The translations under genes and the position numbers were made by a program. The notes beneath the pieces were generated by a model. It did not search any database. It had not been told where the DNA came from and was given only the letters and a program-made list of their open reading frames with translations. Source: Acuticoccus sp039034015 (lineage in GTDB: Bacteria > Pseudomonadota > Alphaproteobacteria > Rhizobiales > Amorphaceae). From it: a stretch of 64,000 nucleotides of DNA. Of the stretch, positions 27,506 through 37,057 are shown in pieces. The stretch covers positions 1 to 64,000 of the forward strand of contig JBCCBM010000005.1 in NCBI GenBank assembly GCA_039034015.1, read 5' to 3'. The number at the start of each line of letters is the position of its first letter. Within the stretch, counting starts at the first letter, position 1.

Positions 27506-27877
27506 TTACTTGGGACGCTTTGCCCCGTATTTAGAGCGCCGCTGTTTGCGGTTCTTGACGCCCTGGGTGTCCAAAACGCCGCGCAAAATGTGATAGCGCA
27601 CGCCCGGAAGGTCCTTCACCCGGCCGCCGCGGATCATGACCACCGAGTGTTCTTGAAGGTTGTGCCCCTCACCCGGGATGTAGCCAATCACTTCAAACCC
27701 GTTGGTGAGGCGAACCTTCGCCACCTTCCGCAGCGCGGAGTTCGGCTTCTTCGGCGTCGTCGTGTAAACGCGGGTGCAAACGCCGCGCTTTTGCGGGTTC
27801 GCCTCCATCGCCGGAACCTTGTTGCGCTTGACCGGCGCCACACGCGGCTTGCGGATCAACTGGTTGATCGTCGGCAT
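27506..27877 (-). CDS. rpsL: 30S ribosomal protein S12
   Basis: 123 residues, MPTINQLIRKPRVAPVKRNK. The accuracy-centre lysines are wild type (TPKKPNSALRKVAKVRL and the GGRVKDLPGVRYH loop), so no streptomycin-resistance change is seen. ATG 27877 is the family start; a TTG one codon earlier is ignored. It is first in the str cluster, about 150 bases behind a good promoter. Confidence 0.98.
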   Translation of the reverse strand: MPTINQLIRKPRVAPVKRNKVPAMEANPQKRGVCTRVYTTTPKKPNSALRKVAKVRLTNGFEVIGYIPGEGHNLQEHSVVMIRGGRVKDLPGVRYHILRGVLDTQGVKNRKQRRSKYGAKRPK

Positions 27878-28030
27878 CAAACCTTCCCAATTGGCGGATC
27901 ACCCGCCTCAACAGCCCCGTGGCATACGTTGCGCGGCGCCAAAGAGCCCCACGCACACTCGACCACCCACGGGATCACGAAACAGAAGGAGGGCGCACGC
28001 CAACACAGCGTCGCCTCACCCATCAGCGCG

Positions 28031-28059
28031 AGATAACGGGCCTTGCCCTGCCCGTCAAG
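28031..28059 (-). promoter_or_regulatory. Promoter of the str (rpsL) operon
   Basis: Minus strand CTTGAC (28054-28059), 17 bases, TTATCT (28031-28036). This is close to the alphaproteobacterial housekeeping consensus and the best promoter match in the window. The bases after the -35 (CTTGACGGG) are shared with the rpsM promoter. The predicted leader to rpsL is about 150 bases. Confidence 0.6.
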
Positions 28060-28629
28060 CCAATCCGGCGGAGCGGGGCCGCCGACCGCAGTCGCCACCC
28101 CATCAAACCCGCCCGGGCCGGACCGCATCCGGCGGCACCAATCTATGATTGCGTCCTATAATACGGCCAACGCGAAGGTCTCGCGAGCCTGCCGCCCCAA
28201 AACCGCCAGACGACACGGATATTTACCCCTCCGGTTAACCTTAATTCTGCTTTGGTAAAGGGTTCAGTTTCCGTTCAGTCAGGTTTTGATTAAGGTGGTG
28301 CCACTGAACAGAGGACCAGGGCTCCGCCGCAGATGCAGGGCCTGCGAGGATTTCGCGGTGTACGCAAGAAAATCCCCAGAAAACGCCTGGATCGATCTGG
28401 CCCAAAGGGCAGGCTCGACCCACTAACGCGCGGCCCCAGCGTGGCGATTTGTGCCAGCCACGCCCTTTCAGCGCCATAATTTTGCCGCTGAACAGCCACC
28501 GCATCTTGCGACAACTTTCAGAAATGCTGGCCTGAAGCGCGCCCGCGAAACGCGGACTGCTGCGCGGGAACAGTGTTCGCCCTGCCCTCGGGCCTTGGAT
28601 CGCCAAGGCGCCGCCCCGGAGCCTGTGCC
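28060..28629. other. 570-bp gap before the giant RTX gene
   Basis: No protein gene is supported. A perfect TATAAT (28157-28162, +) has no matching -35. A direct repeat GTTCAGT-N4-GTTCAGT lies near 28260-28280, and TTAACC/TTAA half-sites near 28236-28245 resemble parts of CtrA boxes without the full spacing. The gap separates divergent genes, so it should contain the RTX gene promoter. Confidence 0.4.
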
Positions 28630-31600
28630 ATGGTCAACCCGACCCCCGTTCAAACCTACTACGTCCCCGTCCGCGAAGATGACACGGTCCTTGAAGGTTC
28701 AGCCCAGGGCCACGTGGAGATCGGCAAAGGCGGCAGCCTTCAAGACGTCGACACCTTCTCCCTCGTTTCGTTCGGCGTTGCCGCCGAAAACACCATCATC
28801 ACCTACGACAACGCCGAAGACGGCTACGAGCTGAACGCGGCCGACCCCCAACAGGCGACCACCTTCGTCTGGGGTGATGGGGATGCCACCAACAACGGCG
28901 TCTACATCGAAGCGCTCGACAAGAACAATGACGGCACTGTCGACGACAGCGAGGACGTCTTCTTCGGTGGCGAAGCGTTCAACGTCACCGACTTTGTCGA
29001 GCTCGACCGCGGGCCCAACGACATCTTCTTCGATGGTTCGGACAAAATCTCGGCAACCTTCCCCATTGCTGTTTCGCGGCTCACAGCCCCGCTCGAAAAC
29101 AGCAACGACGCCAACCCCAACAACGATTCCATCCGCAACATCGCCACCGGTTCCGTGGAGGTCCAGGACACCACGAAATATGGCGATGCCTACGTCATCC
29201 CCGTTGGCGGGGACGGGTCCGGCAACACCGATGCCCCCACCGGCGCCTTCGACCTTGCCTTCGCCCACATCATGGCCGCGCAAAACGGGACGCCCGTTTA
29301 TCTGAACGGCACCCTGGTCGCGACGCTCGACGAGGGCGAGACTTTTGTCTCCCCCGTGGTGGAAGGCGACCGGATCACCACCTTTGACGCAGGCGCGGGC
29401 GAGACCACAGGCCCCGGCGTCCAAACCACGCTCATCACCCGCGACAATGGCGGCGAAGACAACGAGCAACGCTGGTACTCGCTCTCCCCGGTGGAGGACT
29501 GGTCGAGCGACTACGTCACCCCCGTCGGTGTCGGTGACAATTTTAACGGCGGCTCCAACGGCGGCTCGTCCGTCTGGCTTTATAATGACGGCGACACCGC
29601 CATCGACGTGGAAGTCTTCACCTCCGCCGGCCTTTTGGAGACGCTGACGGTGCCGGCGGGCGGCTCGGTGGAATCGTCCGAAATCCCCGATGGCTCAGGC
29701 GCGCGGTTCGCCTCCACGGGCGACGAACCCTTCTATGCCGTCCTCCAGGTGGACAGCCGCGGCTCCGGTGCGCGCAACGACTGGGGTCACCCCCTCATCC
29801 CCATCGAGCAGCTCACCTCCCAGGGCCTCGTCACTTTCGGCTTCGGCAACACTGCCCAGCTCACCGACGGCAACACCAACGAATCCCGCTCGCTCACCTT
29901 TGTGACGCCGCTGGAAGATGCCGTCATCAACGTCGACTTCGATGGCGATGGTTCAGTGGACCTCGTCCTCACGGCCAACGCGTTGGAATCGCTGTCGATC
30001 ACCGACCCGGCCGACGTCAACATGACCGGCGCCCTCATCTTCGCCCACGCGCCCGGCGACCCCGACACCCCGGTCGACATCGCGATCGCCCACGGCCAGG
30101 ACCCCGCCCAAAACGCGCCCGAAAGCGGGTCCATCGACGCGGGCGTCGTCACCATCCCGCTGCCGGAAGTCTTTTCGTCAAAATCCAACGAACTCACCAT
30201 CGATGCCGACAACAACGGCGTCTTCTCTCCCGGTGATACCGTCACCTTCACCATCAACACGCTGAACTTTGGCCGCATCGACATTGGTGAAGGCGGCTAT
30301 ATCGTCACCGACGACTTCACGTCCTTTGCCGCCATCGGCGATTATGTGGCGAACTCCACCACCTTTAACCTCAATGATGGCCGCGGCGAGGTGGCGCTCG
30401 CCGACAGCGGTTCCGGCACCATCTTCCCCCTCGACGAGGGCTTTGACACCTCCGGCCGCGGCAACGGGGATCCCGATTCGCCGATCCTGAACACTGGCGA
30501 GACCCATACCCTCAGCTTCCAGGTGGTGCTGAAGGACTTTGCCGACCTTCCCCCCGGCACCGTCAGCTTTGAAAACACGGGCGACCTTGCCACCAACACC
30601 GACGGCTTCCTGAACGGCTTCTCCAGCTCCGGCCCGCTGGTGTTTGAGAGCGGCATTGCGGTGGAAAAAACCACCAACGGCGAGGATGCCGACACCGGCA
30701 CAGGCCCCGGCATTGCGGTGGGCGAAACCGTCACCTGGCGCTACGAGGTCACCAACACCGGCGAAACCTTCCTCAACAATGTCGCGGTGAGTGACGACAA
30801 CGGCACCCCCGGCGACACGTCCGACGACTTCACCCCCACCTTCATCTCCGGCGACACCAACAACGACGGCCTCCTGGGCCCCGATGAAACCTGGGTTTTT
30901 GAGGCAACCGGCACCGCAGAGGCCGGCCAGTATCGCAACATCGGGACCGTGTCGGGCGATGCGGCCTACTCCGACGGCTCCGCGGTGCCTGACAGCGCCG
31001 GCGGCGGCACCGTCACCAACACCGACCCGTCGGCGTATCTTGGCCAAAACCTCCCCGGAATTGCCATCGACAAGACGGTGGACGAGGTGGACGCGGCCGG
31101 CAACGGCATCCTGGATGCGGCTGGCGAAATCGCCTCCTTCCGCATTGAGGTCACCAACACCGGCAACGTTGCGCTCACCGATGTTGTGGTGACCGACGAC
31201 AACGCCACCCCGGGCACCCCTGGCGATGATGTCGTCCTGACGCTGGACAGCGGCGACACTGACAACGACGGCGAACTCGATACGGACGAGACCTGGGTCT
31301 ACACCTTCGACCGCGCCGTCACCCAAGGCGAGATCGACGCCGGCGCCGACATTGTGAACACCGCAGCCGTCGACACCGCCGAAACCGACCCGACCGACGA
31401 TGACGCCACCGTCTCCGTCGCCCAAACGGCTGACCTTGAAATCGTCAAATCCGCCAGCGCCATCGACACCGCCGGCAACGGCGTTTTGGATGCCGCGGGC
31501 GAAATCGTCACCTACACCATCGAGGTCAGCAACGCCGGCAACACCTCCCTCACCGATGTCGTCGTCACCGATGACAACGCGACCCCCGGCGACACCTCCG

Positions 31601-34600
31601 ACGACCTCACGTTGACCCTCGACAGCGGCGACACCGACAACGACGGCGAACTCGATACCGACGAGACCTGGGTCTACTCCTACGACCGCGCGGTGACGCA
31701 GGACGAGCTCGACGCCGGCGCCGACCTTATCAACACCGCCACCGCAGACAGCGATGAGACCGACCCCGAGAGCGACGATGCCACCGTCTCCGTCGCCCAG
31801 AACGCTGCCATCGCCATCGAAAAGACCGCCTCCGCCGTCGACACCGCCGGCAACGGCGTGCTCGATGCGGCGGGCGAAATCGTCACCTACACCATCGAAG
31901 TCACCAACGGCGGCAACACAAGCCTCACCGATGTCGTCGTCACCGATGACAACGCGACGCCTGGCGACACGTCCGACGATCTGACGCTCACACTCGACAG
32001 CGGCGACACCGACAATGACGGTGAGCTCGATGTGGATGAAACGTGGGTCTATTCCTACGACCGCGCCGTCACCCAAGACGAGATCGACGCTGGCGCCGAC
32101 TTGGTGAACACCGCCACCGGCGACAGCGACGAGACCGGCCCCGAGAGCGACGACGCCACCGTCTCGGTGGACCAGAACGCGGCCATCGGCATCGTGAAGA
32201 CCGCAAGCGCCGTCGACACCGCCGGCAATGGCGTGCTCGATGCTGCGGGCGAAATCGTCACCTACACCATCGAAGTCACCAACGAGGGCAACACCTCGCT
32301 GACCGACGTTGAGGTGCGCGACGACAACGCCACCCCAGCCGACTTCTCCGATGATCTGACGCTCACCCTCGACAGCGGCGACACCGACAATGACGGTGAG
32401 CTCGATGTGGATGAAACCTGGGTCTATTCCTACGACCGCGCCGTCACCCAAGACGAGATTGACGCTGGCAACGACCTCACCAACACCGCCACCGCCGACA
32501 GCGCCGAAACCGCACCTGAAAGCGACGAGGAGACCGTCTCGGTCACCCAAAACGCGTCGCTTGCGATCGCAAAGGCGGCCACCGCCATCGACACCGCCGG
32601 GAACGGCACCCTTGATGCCGCTGGTGAGATCGTCACTTACACCGTCGAAGTCACCAACACCGGCAACACGAGCCTCACGGACGTTGTCGTCACCGACGAC
32701 AACGCGACGCCCGGTGATACGTCCGACGATCTGACCCTGACGCTCGATAGCGGCGACACCGACAACGACGGCGAACTCGATACGGACGAAACCTGGGTCT
32801 ACACCTACGACCGGGCCATCACCCAAGACGAGATCGACGCCGGCGGCGACCTAGTGAACACCGCCACCGCCGACAGCGATGAAACCGATCCGGAGAGCGC
32901 CGACGAGACCGTTGGCGTCACCCAAAACGCCTCCCTCGCCATCGCTAAGGCGGCCACCGCCATCGACACCGCCGGGAACGGCACCCTTGATGCGGCTGGC
33001 GAGATCGTCACCTACACCGTCGAAGTCACCAACACCGGCAACACCAGCCTCACCGACGTTGTCGTCACCGACGACAACGCGACGCCCGGTGACACGTCCG
33101 ACGATCTGACCCTGACGCTGGACAGCGGCGACACCGACAACGACGGCGAACTCGATACGGACGAGACCTGGGTCTACACCTACGACCGGGCCATCACCCA
33201 AGCCGAGATCGACGCCGGCGGCGACCTTGTGAACACCGCCACCGCCGACAGCGATGAAACCGATCCGGAGAGCGCCGACGAGACCGTTGGCGTCACCCAG
33301 ACCCCGGGCGTTGCGATCGAAAAGACCGCAACCGCCGTCGACACCGCCGGCAATGGCGTGCTCGATGCCGCGGGCGAAATCGTCACCTACGCGGTGGAGG
33401 TCACCAACACCGGCAACACCTCCCTCACCGATGTTGTGGTGACCGACGACAACGCCACCGCCGACCCGTCCGACGATCTCACCCTCACCCTCACGAGCGG
33501 CGACACCGACAACGACGGCGAGCTCGATACCGATGAGACCTGGCGCTACGAGTACGACCGCGCCGTCACCCAAGGCGAGATCGACGCGGGCGCCGATGTC
33601 GTCAACACCGCCACCGTCGACACCGCCGAGACGGACCCGGAAGACGACGACGCCACGGTGCCGATCACGCAAACCCCCGGCGTTGCCATCGACAAGACGG
33701 CCGTGCGCGTGGGCGACAATGACGACGGCACCCTTGACCGTGCGGGCGAGACCGCCCTCTTCCGCATCACCGTCAACAACACCGGCAACACCACGCTCAC
33801 CGATGTTGTGGTGACCGACGACAACGCCACCGCCGACACGTCCGACGATGTGGTCCTCACCCTGGAGAGCGGCGACACCGACAACGACGGCGAGCTCGAT
33901 GTTGGCGAAACCTGGACCTACGAGTTCGAACGCGCCGTCACCGTGCAGGACATTTTGCAGGGGGACGACCTCACCAACACCGCAACGGTGGACACGGCCG
34001 AAACCGGGCCAGAGAGCGACGATGCCACCGTTGCCGTCGGTGAATATGAGCGCTGCGCCGACATTCGCGACCATTTTGTCTACCCCGACCGGGGCGATGC
34101 GACGATCCGATCGCGCGAGCAAAACATCAACGGCACCAACGGCGATGATGTGGTGTTCGGCGGCCGTGCGGGCCAAACGATCAGCGTCAACGAGGGCCAA
34201 AACACGGTGGTGGCCGGCGGCGGCGGCGACCTCATCAACGGCGGCAACGATTCCGATCTCGTCTTCGCCGGCCGCGGCGCCGACATTGTGAACGCCAACG
34301 GCGGGGATGATCTCATCCACACCGGCCGCGGCAAGGACAAAGTCTACGGCGGCGGCGGGGACGACAAGATCCTCACCGGCCGGCACGATGACCTTGTGGA
34401 GGCGGGCTCGGGCGATGACACCATCAACCTTGGCCGCGGCAATGACACCGTCCAGGGCGAAGGCGGCGACGATTGCATCGCCGGCGGCAAGGACCGCGGG
34501 CGCATCGAGGACACCGGGAATGGCCTCCGCGCCATTTTGGGCGATGAACTCTTCGGCAACGGCGGCGCCGACACCTTTGAGTATCAGCGCGGCGATGGCG

Positions 34601-34836
34601 TCGACTTCCTGTTCGACTTCAAGGCCGAGGATGGCGATGCGCTCGTCCTCTTCGGCATCCGTCGGGACGAGGCCGAGGCCATCACCCTCGACACGCCCTA
34701 TGGCCCGGCAGCGGCCCTTGCGTTCGACACCGATGGCGACGGCGACTTTGACGGCGCGGTGATTTTCCAACAGATCCGCGATCCGAACCAGATCGACACG
34801 CTCATCAACGACAACGACATCACGTTTATCGTGTAA
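28630..34836 (+). CDS. Giant RTX/DUF11-repeat secreted calcium-binding surface protein
   Basis: 2068 residues from ATG 28630 (GGAG at 28618-28621, spacing 8). No Sec signal peptide. Residues 1-780 form a beta-rich head that includes two similar halves with YVIPVGG / YVTPVGVGDNFNGGSN segments, resembling surface proteins with IgGFc-binding-like regions, then a diverged DUF11 unit near 680-800. Residues about 811-1807 are eight tandem units of 125 aa, each a beta-sandwich (IEVTNTGNTSLTDVVVTDDN) with a Ca-site-like SGDTDNDGELDTDETW. Residues about 1820-1960 are RTX nonapeptides (GGGGDLINGG, GGGGDDKILTG, GSGDDTINLG). The last residues DNDITFIV fit a type I secretion signal. The product is very acidic. 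Type I exporter genes are not in the window. Likely an adhesin or S-layer-like protein (inference). Confidence 0.85.
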   Translation: MVNPTPVQTYYVPVREDDTVLEGSAQGHVEIGKGGSLQDVDTFSLVSFGVAAENTIITYDNAEDGYELNAADPQQATTFVWGDGDATNNGVYIEALDKNNDGTVDDSEDVFFGGEAFNVTDFVELDRGPNDIFFDGSDKISATFPIAVSRLTAPLENSNDANPNNDSIRNIATGSVEVQDTTKYGDAYVIPVGGDGSGNTDAPTGAFDLAFAHIMAAQNGTPVYLNGTLVATLDEGETFVSPVVEGDRITTFDAGAGETTGPGVQTTLITRDNGGEDNEQRWYSLSPVEDWSSDYVTPVGVGDNFNGGSNGGSSVWLYNDGDTAIDVEVFTSAGLLETLTVPAGGSVESSEIPDGSGARFASTGDEPFYAVLQVDSRGSGARNDWGHPLIPIEQLTSQGLVTFGFGNTAQLTDGNTNESRSLTFVTPLEDAVINVDFDGDGSVDLVLTANALESLSITDPADVNMTGALIFAHAPGDPDTPVDIAIAHGQDPAQNAPESGSIDAGVVTIPLPEVFSSKSNELTIDADNNGVFSPGDTVTFTINTLNFGRIDIGEGGYIVTDDFTSFAAIGDYVANSTTFNLNDGRGEVALADSGSGTIFPLDEGFDTSGRGNGDPDSPILNTGETHTLSFQVVLKDFADLPPGTVSFENTGDLATNTDGFLNGFSSSGPLVFESGIAVEKTTNGEDADTGTGPGIAVGETVTWRYEVTNTGETFLNNVAVSDDNGTPGDTSDDFTPTFISGDTNNDGLLGPDETWVFEATGTAEAGQYRNIGTVSGDAAYSDGSAVPDSAGGGTVTNTDPSAYLGQNLPGIAIDKTVDEVDAAGNGILDAAGEIASFRIEVTNTGNVALTDVVVTDDNATPGTPGDDVVLTLDSGDTDNDGELDTDETWVYTFDRAVTQGEIDAGADIVNTAAVDTAETDPTDDDATVSVAQTADLEIVKSASAIDTAGNGVLDAAGEIVTYTIEVSNAGNTSLTDVVVTDDNATPGDTSDDLTLTLDSGDTDNDGELDTDETWVYSYDRAVTQDELDAGADLINTATADSDETDPESDDATVSVAQNAAIAIEKTASAVDTAGNGVLDAAGEIVTYTIEVTNGGNTSLTDVVVTDDNATPGDTSDDLTLTLDSGDTDNDGELDVDETWVYSYDRAVTQDEIDAGADLVNTATGDSDETGPESDDATVSVDQNAAIGIVKTASAVDTAGNGVLDAAGEIVTYTIEVTNEGNTSLTDVEVRDDNATPADFSDDLTLTLDSGDTDNDGELDVDETWVYSYDRAVTQDEIDAGNDLTNTATADSAETAPESDEETVSVTQNASLAIAKAATAIDTAGNGTLDAAGEIVTYTVEVTNTGNTSLTDVVVTDDNATPGDTSDDLTLTLDSGDTDNDGELDTDETWVYTYDRAITQDEIDAGGDLVNTATADSDETDPESADETVGVTQNASLAIAKAATAIDTAGNGTLDAAGEIVTYTVEVTNTGNTSLTDVVVTDDNATPGDTSDDLTLTLDSGDTDNDGELDTDETWVYTYDRAITQAEIDAGGDLVNTATADSDETDPESADETVGVTQTPGVAIEKTATAVDTAGNGVLDAAGEIVTYAVEVTNTGNTSLTDVVVTDDNATADPSDDLTLTLTSGDTDNDGELDTDETWRYEYDRAVTQGEIDAGADVVNTATVDTAETDPEDDDATVPITQTPGVAIDKTAVRVGDNDDGTLDRAGETALFRITVNNTGNTTLTDVVVTDDNATADTSDDVVLTLESGDTDNDGELDVGETWTYEFERAVTVQDILQGDDLTNTATVDTAETGPESDDATVAVGEYERCADIRDHFVYPDRGDATIRSREQNINGTNGDDVVFGGRAGQTISVNEGQNTVVAGGGGDLINGGNDSDLVFAGRGADIVNANGGDDLIHTGRGKDKVYGGGGDDKILTGRHDDLVEAGSGDDTINLGRGNDTVQGEGGDDCIAGGKDRGRIEDTGNGLRAILGDELFGNGGADTFEYQRGDGVDFLFDFKAEDGDALVLFGIRRDEAEAITLDTPYGPAAALAFDTDGDGDFDGAVIFQQIRDPNQIDTLINDNDITFIV
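31060..34050 (+). repeat. Eight tandem 375-bp repeats in the RTX gene
   Basis: The codons for (A)GNG recur at 31096, 31471, 31846, 32221, 32596, 32971 and 33346, exactly 375 bp apart, and once more near 33718 after a one-codon loss. The units starting near 32596 and 32971 are almost identical at DNA level, the outer ones more diverged. This points to recent unequal crossing-over in the middle of the array. Confidence 0.9.
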
Positions 34837-34850
34837 CGGCCCCTTCAGAG

Positions 34851-34877
34851 GCGGCGCCGGGCTGGACCCGGCGCCGC
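34851..34877 (+). terminator. Hairpin after the RTX gene
   Basis: GCGGCGCCGGG (34851-34861) pairs perfectly with 34867-34877 around CTGGA, 15 bases after the RTX stop. There is no T-run directly after it; a second, complete terminator follows at 34894. Confidence 0.6.
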
Positions 34878-34893
34878 TGAGAAACTACCGTTG

Positions 34894-34916
34894 CCCTGCA
34901 TTTCAGCAGGGTTTTT
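34894..34916 (+). terminator. Intrinsic terminator just before the ATPase-cyclase gene
   Basis: CCCTGC (34894-34899), loop ATTTCA, GCAGGG (34906-34911), TTTTT (34912-34916). A clean rho-independent terminator that ends 5 bases before the GTG start of the next gene. Its right arm also holds the only Shine-Dalgarno-like bases for that gene. Confidence 0.85.
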
Positions 34917-34921
34917 AGTTC

Positions 34922-37057
34922 GTGGCCGCCTGGATTGAAGACGCGCAAATTCTGGCCGCCGGGCGCGAGCTGGCGAGCGCGCAAAACTCCCTCCTCCTGC
35001 GCACAAGGGACGTGGAAACCTTCCTCGGCCAGGCGAACTTGCACTCGTGCGCCCTCGTCGCCCCAAAAGGGTTTGGCAAAACCTTCATCCTCAAGATGAA
35101 GCGCGTGCTTCTGCAAAACGACAGCTACCGCACGCTGCCCTCCGGCGTGATCGTGGACCGGCCGAAGGACCGCCCGCCCGTCCTCTCCCAGGACGTTGTC
35201 GCGCTTTTGGAGGTGAGCGCCACGTGGGAAACCATCTGGCAGGTCGCGATCGCCATTGCGCTCATCAAGGGCCACCGGGACGACAAGGACGGCTCTGCCC
35301 ACCTTGCCACCTTGTCCACCCACTTTGCCGAGACCGCGCCCCTCAACAACATTTTGAAAAACCCTTACGTGGAGCAGCCGTTCGAGATTGTGCACACGAT
35401 CTTGTCGTCCTCCCGCTCACACCTCTTTGCGGTCCTCAACAGCGCCTCGATGGTGACGGCCGCTTTTGCGCGGATGACGAAGGCCACCGCCCTTTTCATC
35501 GACAATGTCGACGAGTACCTCGAGCACTATATTTCAAACCGAATGTACGAGCGGTCGAGCTTCTCCCGCCAGTATATTGACGTATGGCACGCCGGTCAGA
35601 TTGGCCTGTTGCTGGCGCTCCGACGGTTGAACGGCATCAACCCCCACGTCAAAGTCTTTGCCTCCTTGCGCAAAGAGGCCTATCAAGCGGCCGGCAAGAC
35701 AGAGCCATCGTTTGCCAACCTTCGCGCCTTCGCCCAAGAGCTGCGTTACACCCGCGGCGATATTGAAACCATCATCCGCAACAACGTGTTTGCGGAGCCA
35801 AAATCCAACCTTGCCGACCCAAAAACCCTCGACCGCCACGACAAGTCGGACGCGGCCGCCGCGGTGGACGCCTTCACCGGGCCTGCGGCGCGCACGGTCT
35901 CCAACTCCGGCACCGGCAAGGACGAGCCAGTGCTCAGCTACTGGCTGCGCCACGCGACGCTGCGCCCGCGCGATGCAGTGGCCATCGGCGCAGAACTTTC
36001 AAAAATCCGCCCGGCCGACCGCACGCGCGAGAAAATGCGCGCCGTCATCAACACCGTCGCCGCCGACCGCGTGCAGACAATCTTTTCCGAAGTCGCCCCG
36101 TTCTTTGACGATCTGGTGCCGGAAATTTTCCCCCGCGTCGTCTCGTCCAACGTCATGACCCGCGAGGCCCTTGAGCGCGCCGCCGACCGCTACCGCGCCG
36201 AATACTCCGAGGAGTTTGGCTGCGCGGACCCCGCATCGCTGCACCCCTTTTGCGCGCTTTATGCCATGGGCCTCATCGGCGTGGTGCTGGAGGATCGCGA
36301 CCATCCGGGCCGCCTGGTGCAGGACTTTGCCCCGCTCGGCGTTGCCCCCTTCGGCGACCATCACATCCTGCCGATGGCGAACACCTATCTCCTGCACCCC
36401 GCGTTCTCCGACTACATCGTGTCAAAGAACGTCACATTCCTGCCCCAGGTGAACCGCCACAACGTCATCGGCGATGGCCTAGAATGGCGCCCGGAAGAAA
36501 ACGTGCGCTTCGTCGCGGTGGGCGACATCGCGTCCTACCGCGCGAAGGTCATGGCAAGCGTTGGCGCCGCCTCCACCTTCGAGGCGTTTTGGCAAGGCGT
36601 CCTCACCGACCATGCCGCCGACCTTGACCTTGTGGAGGCCAAAAACGGGGACAGTCTTGCGCTTGCCGACCGCAGCCCCGCCCGCCTTCTCACCGCGGTG
36701 AAGGCCATCGGCACGAGCCTGCGCCACTCCACCTACCGGCTCGACATGCGCTTTGGCGCCCACTGCGGCCACTGGGCCCTCACCTACGACGCGGACGGGG
36801 TCGCCCACGCCAACATCAACCCCATTGTCGGCACCGCCGCCCGCTTGGAGGCGTGTGCTGCCCCCGGCACCACCCTGGTCACCGACGACTTTTTGTCCCT
36901 CGCCACGCTCGACGAGGGCCAGCGCGATCGTCTCGGCCTCGTCCCCGCCGAGCCCGAACATCTTTCCGTGCCCGATCGCCTCGACGGCGGCGCGGTCGAC
37001 ATTGCAAAGCCCGGCGAGCCCGCCGAGGCCGTCACCATCTGGGCAATGCCGGCTTAA
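34922..37057 (+). CDS. P-loop ATPase fused to class III nucleotidyl-cyclase-like domain
   Basis: 711 residues from GTG 34922, the first possible start after an in-frame TAG. Residues 1-290 are a P-loop NTPase: Walker A ALVAPKGFGKTFIL (K53, T54), Walker B ALFIDNVDEYLE (D194, D197, E198), sensor-like strand VKVFASLRKEAY (243-254). This layout fits STAND/Sll1717-type signalling ATPases. Residues 290-520 are helical linker. Residues about 528-660 resemble a class III adenylate/guanylate cyclase: FVAVGDIASY (D535) and KNGDSLAL (D577) supply both metal aspartates, MRFGAHCG matches the central strand, and VGTAARLEACAAPGTTLV keeps the Arg (R641) but has Gly637 where the catalytic Asn is usual. It may be a weak or sensory cyclase. 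It converges on gltX with a 4-base overlap. The role is unknown. Confidence 0.65.
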   Translation: MAAWIEDAQILAAGRELASAQNSLLLRTRDVETFLGQANLHSCALVAPKGFGKTFILKMKRVLLQNDSYRTLPSGVIVDRPKDRPPVLSQDVVALLEVSATWETIWQVAIAIALIKGHRDDKDGSAHLATLSTHFAETAPLNNILKNPYVEQPFEIVHTILSSSRSHLFAVLNSASMVTAAFARMTKATALFIDNVDEYLEHYISNRMYERSSFSRQYIDVWHAGQIGLLLALRRLNGINPHVKVFASLRKEAYQAAGKTEPSFANLRAFAQELRYTRGDIETIIRNNVFAEPKSNLADPKTLDRHDKSDAAAAVDAFTGPAARTVSNSGTGKDEPVLSYWLRHATLRPRDAVAIGAELSKIRPADRTREKMRAVINTVAADRVQTIFSEVAPFFDDLVPEIFPRVVSSNVMTREALERAADRYRAEYSEEFGCADPASLHPFCALYAMGLIGVVLEDRDHPGRLVQDFAPLGVAPFGDHHILPMANTYLLHPAFSDYIVSKNVTFLPQVNRHNVIGDGLEWRPEENVRFVAVGDIASYRAKVMASVGAASTFEAFWQGVLTDHAADLDLVEAKNGDSLALADRSPARLLTAVKAIGTSLRHSTYRLDMRFGAHCGHWALTYDADGVAHANINPIVGTAARLEACAAPGTTLVTDDFLSLATLDEGQRDRLGLVPAEPEHLSVPDRLDGGAVDIAKPGEPAEAVTIWAMPA

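Noticed and set aside
27877..28128. 83-codon minus-strand frame upstream of rpsL
   Set aside because: Contains the likely str promoter and leader, has no domain, and would overlap rpsL.
28157..28162. Perfect TATAAT on the plus strand
   Set aside because: No -35 element at 16-18 bases and 470 bp from the nearest plus-strand gene; not called a promoter.
28236..28245. TTAACC/TTAA half-sites considered as a CtrA box
   Set aside because: Spacing between halves is 2 bases, not the 7 of a full site.
31060..34050. Regular direct repeats considered as a CRISPR array
   Set aside because: The 375-bp units are coding, in frame, without short-repeat/unique-spacer structure. The same holds for the 288-bp units at the right end.
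30178..34770. Two long minus-strand frames (30178-32826, 32851-34770) opposite the RTX gene
   Set aside because: Val/Gly-rich antisense of Asp/Thr-rich repeats, with no ribosome sites.
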